Positions 34,527-43,738 of a stretch of DNA of 64,000 nucleotides are shown one piece after another; the stretch's first letter is position 1, and each line of letters starts with the position of its first letter. The position numbers and the translations under genes are program-made. Below the pieces are notes generated by a model. The model did not search any database. It worked only from the letters and a program-made list of their open reading frames with translations, and was not told the origin of the DNA. This stretch comes from Erythrobacter sp. ANT-B3C2 (GTDB lineage: Bacteria > Pseudomonadota > Alphaproteobacteria > Sphingomonadales > Sphingomonadaceae), in contig LXQI01000008.1 in NCBI GenBank assembly GCA_001683845.1, positions 62,001 to 126,000 on the forward strand, read 5' to 3'.

Positions 34527-35189
34527 TCAATGATGCTCGGACGGCGTGCCGATCAGCTTGACGATCATCCGGTAGACCTCGTCGACCGGCGCCATGCCAT
34601 CGATCCGGCTGACGATTCCGCGCTGCTCGTAGAGCGGCAGGATCGGAGCGGTTTCGCTGCGGTAGAGCTGCAGGCGCTTGCGCACCGTGTGCTCATTGTC
34701 GTCCGGGCGGCGCTTGAATTCGTGCGCGCCGCAGCGATCGCAGGTGCCGGGCACTTGCGGGAGAATGAACTCGTCGTGATAGCCCGCGCCGCACTCGGCG
34801 CACGAAAATCGCCCGCTGATGCGGCGGACCAGCGCCTCCTCGTCCACCTCCAGCTCGATCACACGATGAAGCTGCCGGTTGTGCTTCTCCAGAATGCCGT
34901 CGAGCTGTTCGGCCTGATGCGCGGTGCGCGGGTAGCCGTCAAAGATCGCGCCGGCGCGTTCGGGCAGCGCCAGCAGTTCGGCATCGATCAGCGCGGAAAC
35001 GATCTCGTCGGAGACCAGCTCGCCGGCGTCCATGACCGCCTTGGCGCGCAGGCCGATGGAGGTCTGGGCGGCAACGGCCGCGCGCAGCATGTCGCCGGTC
35101 GAGAGCTGGCGCATGCCGTGATGCTCCACCAGCCTCGCCGACTGTGTCCCCTTGCCCGCCCCAGGGGGACCCAGCAGGATAATGTTCAT
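34527..35189 (-). CDS. adk: Adenylate kinase with a four-cysteine LID
   Basis: A 220-residue enzyme interconverting ATP + AMP and 2 ADP. Seen: the P-loop LLGPPGAGKGTQSARLVE, QLSTGDMLRAAV, and DGYPRTAHQAEQLD. The LID region has a Cys-x2-Cys-x16-Cys-x2-Cys pattern (SCAECGAG then GTCDRCGA), which in other adenylate kinases binds zinc or iron; many Gram-negative enzymes lack it. The start is MNIILLGPPGAGKG at 35189; the upstream open frame overlaps secY and is a shadow. It follows secY by 29 bases, as usual in the spc operon. Confidence 0.96.
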   Translation of the reverse strand: MNIILLGPPGAGKGTQSARLVEHHGMRQLSTGDMLRAAVAAQTSIGLRAKAVMDAGELVSDEIVSALIDAELLALPERAGAIFDGYPRTAHQAEQLDGILEKHNRQLHRVIELEVDEEALVRRISGRFSCAECGAGYHDEFILPQVPGTCDRCGAHEFKRRPDDNEHTVRKRLQLYRSETAPILPLYEQRGIVSRIDGMAPVDEVYRMIVKLIGTPSEHH

Positions 35190-35218
35190 TGAAACTCCCC
35201 CATTCAGCCGGGCGGCGT

Positions 35219-36583
35219 CTACCGCAACCGTCCCTTCAGCTTGGCCTTCTTGATCAGATCGCCATATTGGTGCGCCAGCAGGTGCGACTGGATCTGGCTG
35301 ATCGTGTCGACCGTGACGTTGACCACGATCAGCAGGCTGGTGCCACCCAGGAACAGCGGCAGGCCGGTCTGCGCGATCATGTATTCGGGAATGACACACA
35401 CTAGCGTCAGATAGATCGCGCCGACCACGGTAATGCGCGTCAGCACATAATCGAGATATTCGGCGGTGCGCTTGCCGGGGCGGATGCCGGGGATGAACCC
35501 GCCGTTCTTCTTGAGGTTCTCGGCCGTCTCTTCCGGATTGAACACCACCGCGGTGTAGAAGAAGCAGAAGAAGATGATCCCGGCCGCATAGAGCAGCATG
35601 TACAGCGGGGCGCCGTGCTGCAGATATTGGTTCATCGTCTGCACAACGGAATACCAGGTGCTGTCCGGATCGGCCGAGTTGCCGGCGAATTGGCTGATCG
35701 TCAGCGGCAGCAGCAGCAGGGAGCTGGCGAAGATCGGCGGGATCACGCCGGCGGTGTTGAGCTTGAGCGGCAGATGGCTGCGATCGGCCTGCATCATGCC
35801 ACGGGCGCTGGCGCGTTTGGGATATTGGATCAGCAAACGCCGCTGCGCCCGCTCGACGAAGGAGATGATCATGATCAGCACCACCACCATCACCACCAGG
35901 CCAATGATGACGCCGGCGCCGATCGAACCGGTGCGGCCGCCTTCAAACAGATTGCCGGTAAAAGTGGGGAACTGGGCGACGATGCCGGCCATGATGATCA
36001 GCGACACGCCATTGCCGATGCCGCGGCTGGTGATCTGCTCGCCCAGCCACAGCAGGAACATGGTGCCGCCGATCAGATTGATCACCGTGAGCACGCGGAA
36101 CATCACGCCGGGCTCGATCACCGCCTGCAGCCCGCTCTGCGCGCCATAGGCTTCCAGCCCGCTGGCCAGGAACCAGCCCTGGATCGCGCACAAGAACACC
36201 GTGCCGTAGCGGGTGTACTGGTTGAGCTTCTTGCGCCCGGCCTCGCCCTCCTTCTTCAGCGCCATCAACGAGGGGTGGAGCGATGATGCGAGCTGGATGA
36301 CGATGGAGGCGGTAATGTAGGGCATCACGCCCAGCGCGATCAGGCTCATCCGCTCGAGCGAGCCGCCCGAGAAGGTGTTGAACAGGTCGAGGATGCCGCC
36401 ACGGGTCTGGTCGTACAGCGTTTCGAGGATCAGCGGATTGACGCCGGGCAGCGGCACGAAGCTGAGGAAGCGGAACACCACCAGCGCGCCGATGGTGAAC
36501 CAGATCCGCTGGCGCAGCTCGGTCGCCTTGGTGAAATTGGCGAGGCTGAGAGAGCTCGCGAGATTATCGGCGCGTGATGCCAT
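35219..36583 (-). CDS. secY: Preprotein translocase channel SecY
   Basis: A 454-residue, ten-helix inner-membrane protein forming the SecYEG channel for export and membrane insertion. Seen: RIWFTIGALVVFRFLSFVPLPG (helix 1), GIMPYITASIVIQL-type helix 2 region (here GVMPYITASIVIQLA), GGTMFLLWLGEQITSRGIGNG, and the cytoplasmic loop RRLLIQYPKRA. Standard length. It is preceded by a 108-base spacer with two mutually exclusive stem-loops. Confidence 0.97.
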   Translation of the reverse strand: MASRADNLASSLSLANFTKATELRQRIWFTIGALVVFRFLSFVPLPGVNPLILETLYDQTRGGILDLFNTFSGGSLERMSLIALGVMPYITASIVIQLASSLHPSLMALKKEGEAGRKKLNQYTRYGTVFLCAIQGWFLASGLEAYGAQSGLQAVIEPGVMFRVLTVINLIGGTMFLLWLGEQITSRGIGNGVSLIIMAGIVAQFPTFTGNLFEGGRTGSIGAGVIIGLVVMVVVLIMIISFVERAQRRLLIQYPKRASARGMMQADRSHLPLKLNTAGVIPPIFASSLLLLPLTISQFAGNSADPDSTWYSVVQTMNQYLQHGAPLYMLLYAAGIIFFCFFYTAVVFNPEETAENLKKNGGFIPGIRPGKRTAEYLDYVLTRITVVGAIYLTLVCVIPEYMIAQTGLPLFLGGTSLLIVVNVTVDTISQIQSHLLAHQYGDLIKKAKLKGRLR

Positions 36584-36618
36584 GTCGGGTTAAGTGCCTC
36601 TTGGCCGGACGGCTGAGC

Positions 36619-36683
36619 GGCCGCCCCCTTCTCGGGAAGCAGCCCATATAGGGGGCGGCCGGGGTTGCAGAAACCCCCGGCCG
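36619..36683 (-). promoter_or_regulatory. Two overlapping, mutually exclusive stem-loops between rplO and secY
   Basis: GGCCGCCCCC (36619-36628) pairs perfectly with GGGGGCGGCC (36651-36660). CGGCCGGGG (36656-36664) pairs perfectly with CCCCGGCCG (36675-36683). The two stems share bases 36656-36660 and cannot both form. This resembles an attenuator or translation switch in the secY leader, although no U-run is present. Confidence 0.6.
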
Positions 36684-36691
36684 ATCCGGGA

Positions 36692-37213
36692 TCAGCGGGA
36701 GGCCGCCTTCTTGGCGGTGCCCTTCTTGGCCGCGGCCAGCGCCGCCGGGTCCCGCGCGACGATCAGCTCGACCGCGCCGCCGGCCTTCTCCACCATCTCG
36801 AGCGCGCCCTTGCTCGCCCCGGCCACGCGGAACTGCGCCTTGGAAGTAAGCTCACCCTTGCCGAGCAGGCGCACGCCGTTCTTGCCGCCGCGAGCGACGC
36901 CCGCCGCCTGCAGCGCCGTGTGGTCGATCAGCGCGGCCGCATCGAGCTTGCCGTCATCGATCAGGCGCTGGATCTGGCCCAAGTTAACCTCGGCGTAATC
37001 CTTGGCGAACGGATTGTTGAAGCCGCGCTTCGGCAGCCGCATGTGGAGCGGCATCTGCCCGCCCTCGAAGCCCTTGATGGCGACGCCGGAGCGGGCCTTC
37101 TGGCCCTTCTGCCCGCGGCCGGCGGTCTTGCCCTTGCCGGAGCCAATGCCGCGGCCCACGCGCATGCGGCTCTTGCGGGCGCCGGGATTGTCTCGAAGAT
37201 CGGTAAGCTTCAT
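36692..37213 (-). CDS. rplO: Ribosomal protein L15 (uL15)
   Basis: A 173-residue 50S protein. The N-terminus [20 protein letters not shown] and the Gly-rich [19 protein letters not shown] are diagnostic, as are [18 protein letters not shown] and the central [18 protein letters not shown]-terminal Ala/Lys-rich tail ([17 protein letters not shown]) extends past the usual end. It is separated from rpmD by an unusually long 272-base spacer. Confidence 0.97.
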   Translation of the reverse strand: MKLTDLRDNPGARKSRMRVGRGIGSGKGKTAGRGQKGQKARSGVAIKGFEGGQMPLHMRLPKRGFNNPFAKDYAEVNLGQIQRLIDDGKLDAAALIDHTALQAAGVARGGKNGVRLLGKGELTSKAQFRVAGASKGALEMVEKAGGAVELIVARDPAALAAAKKGTAKKAASR

Positions 37214-37261
37214 GATCGTGCACTCGCTTTCGCTATGTTCGCGCTTGATGGAGAGCGGAGG

Positions 37262-37290
37262 CGCTTAGCGGCGTTGCCGGCCTTCCGCAA
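37262..37290 (-). promoter_or_regulatory. Possible internal promoter before rplO-secY-adk
   Basis: On the minus strand, TTGCGG (37285-37290) and TAAGCG (37262-37267) are 17 bases apart, about 50 bases upstream of rplO in the unusually long rpmD-rplO spacer. The -10 resembles those proposed before rpsM and rpsL (TAA...). This is a weak, sequence-only prediction. Confidence 0.35.
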
Positions 37291-37381
37291 CCCTGCGCCT
37301 CACTTGCGGCAAGGTAATGTCCCACCTGTTTGCGGCTTCGATACACCGCCTTGCAGCCGGTCATCATCTCACTTGCAGCAT

Positions 37382-37395
37382 GGGCGCAAGCGCCC
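37382..37395 (-). repeat. Short perfect hairpin in the rpmD-rplO spacer
   Basis: GGGCGCAAGCGCCC is a perfect inverted repeat, effectively GGGCG and CGCCC around CAAG. It lies in the 272-base spacer between rpmD and rplO. A second weaker stem, GGGCGA with TCGCCC, lies about 40 bases closer to rpmD. Both could stabilise the mRNA end after rpmD. Confidence 0.45.
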
Positions 37396-37485
37396 CGCAT
37401 TCTGGGTTAAAGCCCCATGCAAGAGGGGCGACAAGCTCTCGCCCGCCGCCCCTTGGCTTGCTGTGTTGGAAGCGCTGCGTGCGCC

Positions 37486-37674
37486 CTATTCGACCACCTC
37501 GACCATGTGCGGCAGCTTGGCGATGGCGCCGCGCACCTCGGCGGTGTCCTCGAGCTCGACGATGCGGTGCATCTTGCCGAGGCCAAGGCCGGTGAGGATC
37601 TTCTTCTGCGCTGCGGGACGGCGGATCGGGCTTCCGATCTGCTTGATCCGGAGCGTCTTGTTCTGTTCGGCCAT
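37486..37674 (-). CDS. rpmD: Ribosomal protein L30 (uL30)
   Basis: A 62-residue 50S protein with [20 protein letters not shown] and [20 protein letters not shown], both typical. It begins 5 bases after the rpsE stop, so it is part of the spc operon. Confidence 0.95.
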   Translation of the reverse strand: MAEQNKTLRIKQIGSPIRRPAAQKKILTGLGLGKMHRIVELEDTAEVRGAIAKLPHMVEVVE

Positions 37675-37679
37675 TGTGC

Positions 37680-38480
37680 TTACTCCACGATCGCTTCGGC
37701 GGCGGCCTCGGCCTCCACCTCGGTGGCACCACCGCGACCCAGCAGATCGGCGACCCGCTTGCCGCGACGCTGGGCGACCGACTTGGGCGAGGTCTGCTCA
37801 GTCAGCGCGTCAAAGGTGGCACGGATCATGTTGTACGGGTTGGAGGTGCCGATCGACTTGGTGACCACGTCGGCCACGCCCAGGCTCTCGAACACCGCGC
37901 GCATCGGGCCGCCGGCGATGATCCCGGTGCCGGCCGGGGCCGAGCGCAAATTGACCTTGCCGGCGCCGAAATGGCCCATGCCGTCGTGATGCAGAGTGCG
38001 GCCCTCTTTGAGCGGCACACGCACCATCTTCTTCTTGGCCGCGGCGGTCGCCTTGGTGATCGCCTCGGGCACTTCGCGGGCCTTGCCGTGGCCGAAGCCC
38101 ACGCGGCCCTTGCCATCGCCCACCACGACCAGCGCGGCAAAGCCGAAGCGCTTGCCACCCTTCACGGTCTTGGAGACGCGGTTGATGTGCACCAGCTTCT
38201 CGATCAGCTCCTCGCCGCCGTCGTCATCGCGCCGATCGTCGCGCCGGCCACGGCCGCCGCCGCCGCCGCGACCGCCGCGATCACCGCCGCCACGGTTATC
38301 GCCGCCGCGTCCGCGTCCGCCGCCGCCACCACCGCCACCGCCACGGCCGCCGCGCGGGCCCCGTGCATCGGACGGATCGCCGCCGGCGGGCGACTGGTTC
38401 TGGAACGCCTCGGTGGGGGCGGTGGTCGGCGTGGGGGTCGCGTTATCGGCGAGCCCGTTGGTGGTTTCGTCTGCCATCAT
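37680..38480 (-). CDS. rpsE: Ribosomal protein S5 (uS5) with an RGG-rich N-terminal extension
   Basis: A 266-residue 30S protein, about 100 residues longer than the Escherichia coli form. The conserved core starts near residue 91 ([20 protein letters not shown]) and includes [20 protein letters not shown] and the fidelity loop region. Before it lie an acidic/Thr-Pro stretch (1-38) and an Arg/Gly-rich block (about 40-82) with RGGRGGG-type repeats, reminiscent of RNA-binding RGG boxes. The start is ATG-ATG at 38480/38477; the A of the first overlaps the rplR stop TGA. Confidence 0.96.
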   Translation of the reverse strand: MMADETTNGLADNATPTPTTAPTEAFQNQSPAGGDPSDARGPRGGRGGGGGGGGGRGRGGDNRGGGDRGGRGGGGGRGRRDDRRDDDGGEELIEKLVHINRVSKTVKGGKRFGFAALVVVGDGKGRVGFGHGKAREVPEAITKATAAAKKKMVRVPLKEGRTLHHDGMGHFGAGKVNLRSAPAGTGIIAGGPMRAVFESLGVADVVTKSIGTSNPYNMIRATFDALTEQTSPKSVAQRRGKRVADLLGRGGATEVEAEAAAEAIVE

Positions 38481-38824
38481 CAGAACTCCAGCCCGCCTTC
38501 GCGGGCGGCATCGGCCAGCGCCTTGACGCGGCCATGGAACAAATACCCGCCGCGATCGAACACGACGGTGGTCACGCCGGCCTGCTTCGCCGCTTCGGCG
38601 ATGCGCTTGCCGACCTCGGCCGCGGAGGTCACGTTCGCGCCCGAAGCATCGGCGCCGAGCGTCGAGGCTGCGGCCACGGTGCGGCCCTGGCCGTCATCGA
38701 TAATCTGCGCATAGATGTGCCGGCCGGTACGGTGGACACTGAGCCGCGGACGGGTGCCGCCACGTTTGCGCAGCGCCGTGCGCACCCGGCGTCGGCGGCG
38801 TTCGAAGAGGGAGAGCTTGGCCAT
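38480..38824 (-). CDS. rplR: Ribosomal protein L18 (uL18)
   Basis: A 114-residue 50S protein that binds 5S rRNA. The start [20 protein letters not shown] at 38824, then [40 protein letters not shown] and the C-terminal [18 protein letters not shown] match the family. The frame runs open into rplF upstream, which is a shadow. It overlaps the rpsE start by one base. Confidence 0.96.
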   Translation of the reverse strand: MAKLSLFERRRRRVRTALRKRGGTRPRLSVHRTGRHIYAQIIDDGQGRTVAAASTLGADASGANVTSAAEVGKRIAEAAKQAGVTTVVFDRGGYLFHGRVKALADAAREGGLEF

Positions 38825-38825
38825 C

Positions 38826-39359
38826 TTACTTCTTCTTCCCTTCCTTGCGGAAGACGAACTCGCCGCGATATTTGATGCCCTTGCCCTTGTAGGGCTCGGG
38901 CTTGCGCCAGCGACGGATCTCGGCAGCGAACTGCCCGACCGCCTGCTTGTCGATCCCGCTGACCTCGACCGTGGTCTGGTCCGGCGTCTTGACCTCAAGC
39001 CCTTCCGGAATGTCGAGATCGACATCGTGGCTGTAGCCGAGCTGCAGCTTGAGCTTGCGGCCCTGCGCCGAGGCACGATAGCCGACGCCGGTGATCACCA
39101 GCGTCTTGGAGAAGCCCTGCGTGACGCCTTCGACCAGATTGGCCACCAGCGTGCGCTGCAGGCCCCAATGGCTGCGCGCGGCCTGCGTATCGTTCGCCGG
39201 GGTGATCGCGATCTCCCCGTCTTCGAGCTTGTACTCGATCAGCTCGGACAGGCCCAGCGTCAGGTTGCCCTTGGGGCCCTTCACGCTCAGCTGGCGACCT
39301 TCGATATTGGCGGTGACCCCGCTGGGGATCGCCACCGGCTTCTTGCCGATGCGACTCAT
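38826..39359 (-). CDS. rplF: Ribosomal protein L6 (uL6)
   Basis: A 177-residue 50S protein near the factor-binding site. Seen: [40 protein letters not shown], the duplicated fold with [20 protein letters not shown], and the C-terminal [20 protein letters not shown]. Its ATG overlaps the rpsH stop by one base (TGATG). Confidence 0.97.
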   Translation of the reverse strand: MSRIGKKPVAIPSGVTANIEGRQLSVKGPKGNLTLGLSELIEYKLEDGEIAITPANDTQAARSHWGLQRTLVANLVEGVTQGFSKTLVITGVGYRASAQGRKLKLQLGYSHDVDLDIPEGLEVKTPDQTTVEVSGIDKQAVGQFAAEIRRWRKPEPYKGKGIKYRGEFVFRKEGKKK

Positions 39360-39751
39360 CAGAACACCTCCGCGAGCACTTCGCCGCCAACGTTATGCGC
39401 GCGGGCCTCGGCATCCGAGAGCACGCCGCGCGGCGTCGAGACGATGGTGATGCCAAGGCCATTGCGCACCGTGGGGAGCTCGCGGCTGCCGGAATAGACG
39501 CGCCGGCCTGGCCGAGAGACGCGCGCCACGTGCTTGATCGCGGGCTGGCCTTCGAAATATTTCAGTTCGATGCGCAGCGCCTTGTGGCGGCCGCTGGCAT
39601 CTTCGGCCCAGCCACGGATGTAGCCTTCGCGCTGGAGCACATCGAGCACGTTGGCGCGCAGCTGGGATGCGGGCGTCAGGACGGAGTCCTTCTTAGCCTG
39701 CTGGCCGTTGCGGATGCGGGTGAGCATGTCACCCAGGGGATCGGTCATCAT
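39359..39751 (-). CDS. rpsH: Ribosomal protein S8 (uS8)
   Basis: A 130-residue 30S central-domain protein. [37 protein letters not shown] and [20 protein letters not shown] are diagnostic. In E. coli this protein represses the spc operon; whether that holds here is not shown by the sequence. Confidence 0.97.
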   Translation of the reverse strand: MMTDPLGDMLTRIRNGQQAKKDSVLTPASQLRANVLDVLQREGYIRGWAEDASGRHKALRIELKYFEGQPAIKHVARVSRPGRRVYSGSRELPTVRNGLGITIVSTPRGVLSDAEARAHNVGGEVLAEVF

Positions 39752-39766
39752 CGCTCTATACTCCCC

Positions 39767-40072
39767 TCACCAGCTCGACTTGGTCACGCCGGGGATCATG
39801 CCTTTGTTGGCCAAATCCCGCAGCTCGATCCGGTTGAGGCCGAACTTGCGATAATAGCCGCGCGGGCGGCCGGTGGTGGTGCAGCGGTTGCGCACGCGGG
39901 TGGGGTTCGCGTTGCGCGGGATTTCCGCCAGCTTGAGGCGCGCGATCAGGCGCTCGCCCTCGTCGAGCGACTCGTCATCCGCCACCGCCTTCAGCTTCGC
40001 GTAGCGGCCAGCGTACTTCTTCACGAGCTTCTTGCGCCGCTCGTTCTTGTTGATCGAACTCAGTTTCGCCAT
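39767..40072 (-). CDS. rpsN: Ribosomal protein S14 (uS14), zinc-free long form
   Basis: A 101-residue 30S head protein. [40 protein letters not shown] and [20 protein letters not shown] match the C-minus type without the Cys4 zinc ribbon. Standard length and position between rplE and rpsH. Confidence 0.97.
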   Translation of the reverse strand: MAKLSSINKNERRKKLVKKYAGRYAKLKAVADDESLDEGERLIARLKLAEIPRNANPTRVRNRCTTTGRPRGYYRKFGLNRIELRDLANKGMIPGVTKSSW

Positions 40073-40096
40073 GGACTTAAGTTCCTCTGCGGCGGC

Positions 40097-40681
40097 TCAC
40101 GCCGCCTCCTTCTGCTGCTCGGCGTCTTCCGCCGGGAACGGGAAGCCGAACAGGCGCAGCAGCTCGCGGGCCTCTTCGTCGGTCTTCGCCGTGGTGGTGA
40201 CGATGATATCCATCCCGCGCACCTTTTCGATGCGATCGTAGCTGATCTCCGGGAAGATGATCTGCTCCTTCAGGCCCATCGCGTAATTGCCATGCCCATC
40301 GAACGAGCGCGGGTTGAGCCCGCGAAAGTCGCGGATGCGCGGCATGGCGATGGTAACCAGACGGTCGAGGAACTCGTACATCCGGTCGCGGCGCAAGGTG
40401 ACCTTGCAGCCGATCGGCATGCCTTCGCGCAGCTTGAACTGGGCGATCGACTTCTTCGCCTTGGTGATCACCGGCTTCTGCCCGGCGATCAGCTGCATTT
40501 CCTCGGCGGCGGTCTGGACCTTCTTCTTGTCCTGGCTCGCCTCGCCAACGCCCATGTTGAGGACGATCTTGGTCAGGCGCGGGATTTCCAGATCGTTCGA
40601 ATAGCCGAACTTCTCCTTCATTGCGGCCGCGATCCTGTCGGCATAGGCCTGCTTGAGGCGCGGAGTGTAGGAATCAGCCAT
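40097..40681 (-). CDS. rplE: Ribosomal protein L5 (uL5)
   Basis: A 194-residue 50S protein that binds 5S rRNA and the P-site tRNA. The start [20 protein letters not shown] at 40681, then [36 protein letters not shown] and [18 protein letters not shown] fit. Its start overlaps the end of rplX by 8 bases. The last ten or so residues ([11 protein letters not shown]) are a variable acidic tail. Confidence 0.97.
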   Translation of the reverse strand: MADSYTPRLKQAYADRIAAAMKEKFGYSNDLEIPRLTKIVLNMGVGEASQDKKKVQTAAEEMQLIAGQKPVITKAKKSIAQFKLREGMPIGCKVTLRRDRMYEFLDRLVTIAMPRIRDFRGLNPRSFDGHGNYAMGLKEQIIFPEISYDRIEKVRGMDIIVTTTAKTDEEARELLRLFGFPFPAEDAEQQKEAA

Positions 40682-40994
40682 CGATGGTTTCCCCGGACTT
40701 GACGGCGACGCGCACCTTCTTGCCATCGCGCTCCTCGAAGCGGACGCGGGTGGGCTTGCCGTCCTTGGGATCGGCGAGGGCGACCTTGGCGATCGCCATC
40801 GGAGCGGGCAGGCGGTCGATGCCGCCCTGCGGATTGGCCTGGGTCGGCTTGCGGTGGCGAGCGGCGACGTTCACGCCGTCGACCAGCACCTTGCCATCCT
40901 TGGGCATGACCTGGGTGACCGTGCCGGTGCGCCCCTTGTCCTTGCCCGACAGCACGACGACCGAATCCCCCTTCTTGATCTTGGCAGCGCCCAT
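40674..40994 (-). CDS. rplX: Ribosomal protein L24 (uL24)
   Basis: A 106-residue 50S assembly-initiator protein with a KOW motif: [40 protein letters not shown] in the middle is conserved. The start is ATG 40994, overlapping the rplN stop by one base; the open frame upstream is a shadow of rplN. Confidence 0.96.
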   Translation of the reverse strand: MGAAKIKKGDSVVVLSGKDKGRTGTVTQVMPKDGKVLVDGVNVAARHRKPTQANPQGGIDRLPAPMAIAKVALADPKDGKPTRVRFEERDGKKVRVAVKSGETIDG

Positions 40995-41362
40995 CACAGC
41001 ACCTCCGGCGCGAGGCTGATGATCTTCATGAACCCGCGCGAGCGCAGTTCGCGCACCACCGGGCCGAAGATGCGGGTGCCGATCGGCTCCTCGCTTTTGT
41101 TCACCAGCACTGCGGCGTTGGTGTCGAAGCGGATCACGCTGCCGTCCGGGCGGCGCACATCCTTGCGGGTGCGCACGATCACCGCGCGGTGAACGTCGCC
41201 CTTCTTGACGCGGGCACGCGGCTGCGCCTCCTTGACGGAGACGACGATCACGTCGCCCACGCCGGCGGTGCGCCGCTTGGATCCGCCCAGTACCTTGATG
41301 CACTGGACTCGCTTGGCGCCGCTATTATCCGCGACATCGAGCGTTGACTGCATCTGGATCAT
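40994..41362 (-). CDS. rplN: Ribosomal protein L14 (uL14)
   Basis: A 122-residue 50S protein of the subunit interface. [40 protein letters not shown] and [20 protein letters not shown] are diagnostic; length is standard. Confidence 0.97.
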   Translation of the reverse strand: MIQMQSTLDVADNSGAKRVQCIKVLGGSKRRTAGVGDVIVVSVKEAQPRARVKKGDVHRAVIVRTRKDVRRPDGSVIRFDTNAAVLVNKSEEPIGTRIFGPVVRELRSRGFMKIISLAPEVL

Positions 41363-41438
41363 CGATCCGCTTCCTTCTCACTTGGCTTGCCGGAACCTTC
41401 GTCCGGCAGTTCCAGAAATTGCTTACCTTGGCGGCGGC

Positions 41439-41714
41439 TCAGCTCTCGAGGTCGGCCTCGATCGCCTGGCCCTTGCCGGCCAGCACGCGGTCGAGCACGC
41501 GCCAGGTCTTGGTCTTGGAGATCGGCCGGGTCTCTTCGATCCGCACCGTGTCGCCAGAATGAAACTCGTTCGCCTCGTCGTGAGCGTGGTACTTCTTCGA
41601 CTGGCGGATGATCTTGCCGTAGAGCGGGTGCTTGACCCGCCGCTCGACCTTGACCGTGACGGTCTTGTCGGTCTTGTCGGAAACCACGGTCCCGATCAGG
41701 ATACGCTTGGGCAT
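41439..41714 (-). CDS. rpsQ: Ribosomal protein S17 (uS17)
   Basis: A 91-residue 30S protein. [40 protein letters not shown] and [20 protein letters not shown] are typical of the OB-fold. It lies 11 bases after rpmC and 76 before rplN. Confidence 0.97.
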   Translation of the reverse strand: MPKRILIGTVVSDKTDKTVTVKVERRVKHPLYGKIIRQSKKYHAHDEANEFHSGDTVRIEETRPISKTKTWRVLDRVLAGKGQAIEADLES

Positions 41715-41725
41715 AATTGCCTTCC

Positions 41726-41938
41726 TTAAGCCTGCTGCGCCGTGGCCGAGCGGTTACGCTCGGTCTGAAGCGTCTTGATACGCGCGATGTCGCGGCGCAC
41801 TTCGCGGATGCGCGCCGGTCGCTCGAGCTGGTTGGTCGCCGCCTGGAAGCGCAGGTTGAACTGCTCGCGCTTCAGCTCGACCAGCTGCTCGGTGAGCTGG
41901 TCGTCGGACTTGGTGCGCAAATCGTCGATCTGGCTCAC
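41726..41938 (-). CDS. rpmC: Ribosomal protein L29 (uL29), GTG start
   Basis: A 70-residue 50S protein near the tunnel exit. The product begins (M)[18 protein letters not shown] and has [20 protein letters not shown] and [18 protein letters not shown]. The start is a GTG at 41938 whose last bases overlap the rplP stop (GTGA), so L16 and L29 are translationally coupled. There is no in-frame ATG at the right place. Confidence 0.94.
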   Translation of the reverse strand: MSQIDDLRTKSDDQLTEQLVELKREQFNLRFQAATNQLERPARIREVRRDIARIKTLQTERNRSATAQQA

Positions 41939-42372
41939 GTTTCGGCTCCCAAGTGCGAGGTGTCGCCCAGGCGGGCCACGACCTTGGTCTTGATCGGCAG
42001 CTTCATCGCCGCGCGCTCGAATGCCTCGGCGGCCAGCGGGCCGGGGACGCCATCGAGCTCGAACAGGATACGGCCCGGCTTCACCCGCGCGGCCCAATAT
42101 TCGACCGAACCCTTGCCCTTGCCCTGGCGGACCTCGGCCGGCTTCTTCGACACCGGAACGTCGGGGAAGATGCGGATCCACAGCCGCCCTTGGCGCTTGA
42201 TGTGGCGCGTGATCGCGCGGCGCGCCGCCTCGATCTGGCGCGCGGTGATCCGCTCGGGCTCCATGGCCTTGAGGCCGTAGGAGCCGAAGTTGAGCTCGGC
42301 ACCGCCGGTCGCCAGGCCGTGAATGCGGCCCTTGAAGGTCTTGCGGAACTTGGTCTTTTTGGGTTGCAGCAT
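41935..42372 (-). CDS. rplP: Ribosomal protein L16 (uL16)
   Basis: A 145-residue 50S protein beside the peptidyl transferase centre. [60 protein letters not shown] and the central [10 protein letters not shown] are typical. It is coupled to rpmC by a 4-base overlap. Confidence 0.97.
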   Translation of the reverse strand: MLQPKKTKFRKTFKGRIHGLATGGAELNFGSYGLKAMEPERITARQIEAARRAITRHIKRQGRLWIRIFPDVPVSKKPAEVRQGKGKGSVEYWAARVKPGRILFELDGVPGPLAAEAFERAAMKLPIKTKVVARLGDTSHLGAET

Positions 42373-42383
42373 CTGTCTTTACC

Positions 42384-43079
42384 TCAGCGAGCCGGCCGGA
42401 CGCCGGACGTCTGCGCTTCCATCATCAGCCGGTCCTGTGCCATCGGATCGTGGCCGAGGATCTCGCCCTTGAAGACCCATACCTTGATGCCGATGATCCC
42501 GTAGGCGGTCAGCGCCTCGGCATCGGCGTAATCGACATTGGCGCGCAGCGTGTGCAGCGGCACTCGGCCTTCGCGGTACTGCTCCACGCGGGCGATCTCG
42601 GCCCCGCCGAGGCGACCGCCGCACATGATCTTGATGCCCTCGGCGCCGAGCCGCATGGCCGATTGCATCGCCCGCTTCATCGCGCGGCGAAAGGCCACGC
42701 GGCGGACCAGCTGGTCGGCGATGCCCTGCGCCACGAGCTTGGCATCGATCTCCGGCTTGCGGATCTCGACGATGTTCAGCTTCACCTCGCTCTTGGTCAT
42801 GCTGGCGAGCTTGGCGCGCAGCTTCTCGATGTCCGCGCCCTTCTTGCCGATGATGACACCCGGACGCGCCGCGTAGATCGAGATGCGGCACAGCTTGGCC
42901 GGACGCTCGATCACCACCTTGGAGATCGCCGCCTGCGGCAGGCTCCCCATGATGTGCTTGCGCATCATGATGTCTTCCCGGAGCATCCGCGCATATTCGC
43001 CACCCTCGGCGTACCACCGGCTGTCCCAGGTGCGGTTGATCTGCAGGCGCAGGCCGATCGGATTGCTTTTATGGCCCAT
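42384..43079 (-). CDS. rpsC: Ribosomal protein S3 (uS3)
   Basis: A 231-residue 30S protein at the mRNA entry tunnel. [20 protein letters not shown] at the start, the KH-domain loop [20 protein letters not shown], and [20 protein letters not shown] and [20 protein letters not shown] in the second domain are diagnostic. It begins 1 base before the rplV stop region. Confidence 0.97.
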   Translation of the reverse strand: MGHKSNPIGLRLQINRTWDSRWYAEGGEYARMLREDIMMRKHIMGSLPQAAISKVVIERPAKLCRISIYAARPGVIIGKKGADIEKLRAKLASMTKSEVKLNIVEIRKPEIDAKLVAQGIADQLVRRVAFRRAMKRAMQSAMRLGAEGIKIMCGGRLGGAEIARVEQYREGRVPLHTLRANVDYADAEALTAYGIIGIKVWVFKGEILGHDPMAQDRLMMEAQTSGVRPAR

Positions 43080-43080
43080 C

Positions 43081-43458
43081 TTAAGCCTCCTCTTGCTCGC
43101 GCACGACGATCCGCAGCCGGCTGAACGGCTTCAGGATCCGGGTCGACTTGCCGCGACCCCGCGTGTGGAACCGCTTCATGGTCACCGACTTGCCGACGCT
43201 CGCCTCGGCGACGACGAGTGCGTCGACGTCGAGGTCGTGGTTGTTTTCCGCATTGGCAATCGCCGAGGCGAGCACCTTGCGCGCGTCCACCGCCATCGCC
43301 TTCTTGCTGAAGGTGAGGATGTTCAGCGCGTCCTCGGCCTTCTTGCCCCGGATCAGGCCGGCGACGAGATTGAGCTTCTGCGCCGAACCGCGGATCGTGG
43401 TGCCCACGGCCAGCGCCTCGTTCTCGCCCACGCGGCGGGGGGACTTTTCCTTGCCCAT
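43081..43458 (-). CDS. rplV: Ribosomal protein L22 (uL22)
   Basis: A 125-residue 50S protein whose loop lines the exit tunnel. The start at 43458 overlaps the rpsS stop by one base. Seen: [40 protein letters not shown] and [19 protein letters not shown]. The frame continues open into rpsS upstream; that is a shadow. Confidence 0.96.
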   Translation of the reverse strand: MGKEKSPRRVGENEALAVGTTIRGSAQKLNLVAGLIRGKKAEDALNILTFSKKAMAVDARKVLASAIANAENNHDLDVDALVVAEASVGKSVTMKRFHTRGRGKSTRILKPFSRLRIVVREQEEA

Positions 43459-43733
43459 CAGCGCTTGCCCTTCTTGTCGGCCGCGTGCCCCGGGAAGCTG
43501 CGCGTGGGCGCGAACTCGCCGAGCTTGTGGCCGACCATGTCCTCGTTGACGGACACCGGAATGAATTTGTGGCCGTTGTAGACGCTGAACGTCAGGCCGA
43601 TGAACTGCGGCAGGATGGTCGAGCGGCGCGACCAAGTCTTGATCGCCCCACGGGCGCCCTGATCCTGTGCGGTCTCTGCCTTCTTCAGCAGGTGGAGGTC
43701 GACGAACGGACCTTTCCAGACGGAACGAGCCAT
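43458..43733 (-). CDS. rpsS: Ribosomal protein S19 (uS19)
   Basis: A 91-residue 30S head protein. [40 protein letters not shown] and [19 protein letters not shown] are diagnostic. Confidence 0.97.
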   Translation of the reverse strand: MARSVWKGPFVDLHLLKKAETAQDQGARGAIKTWSRRSTILPQFIGLTFSVYNGHKFIPVSVNEDMVGHKLGEFAPTRSFPGHAADKKGKR

Positions 43734-43738
43734 CGGTC

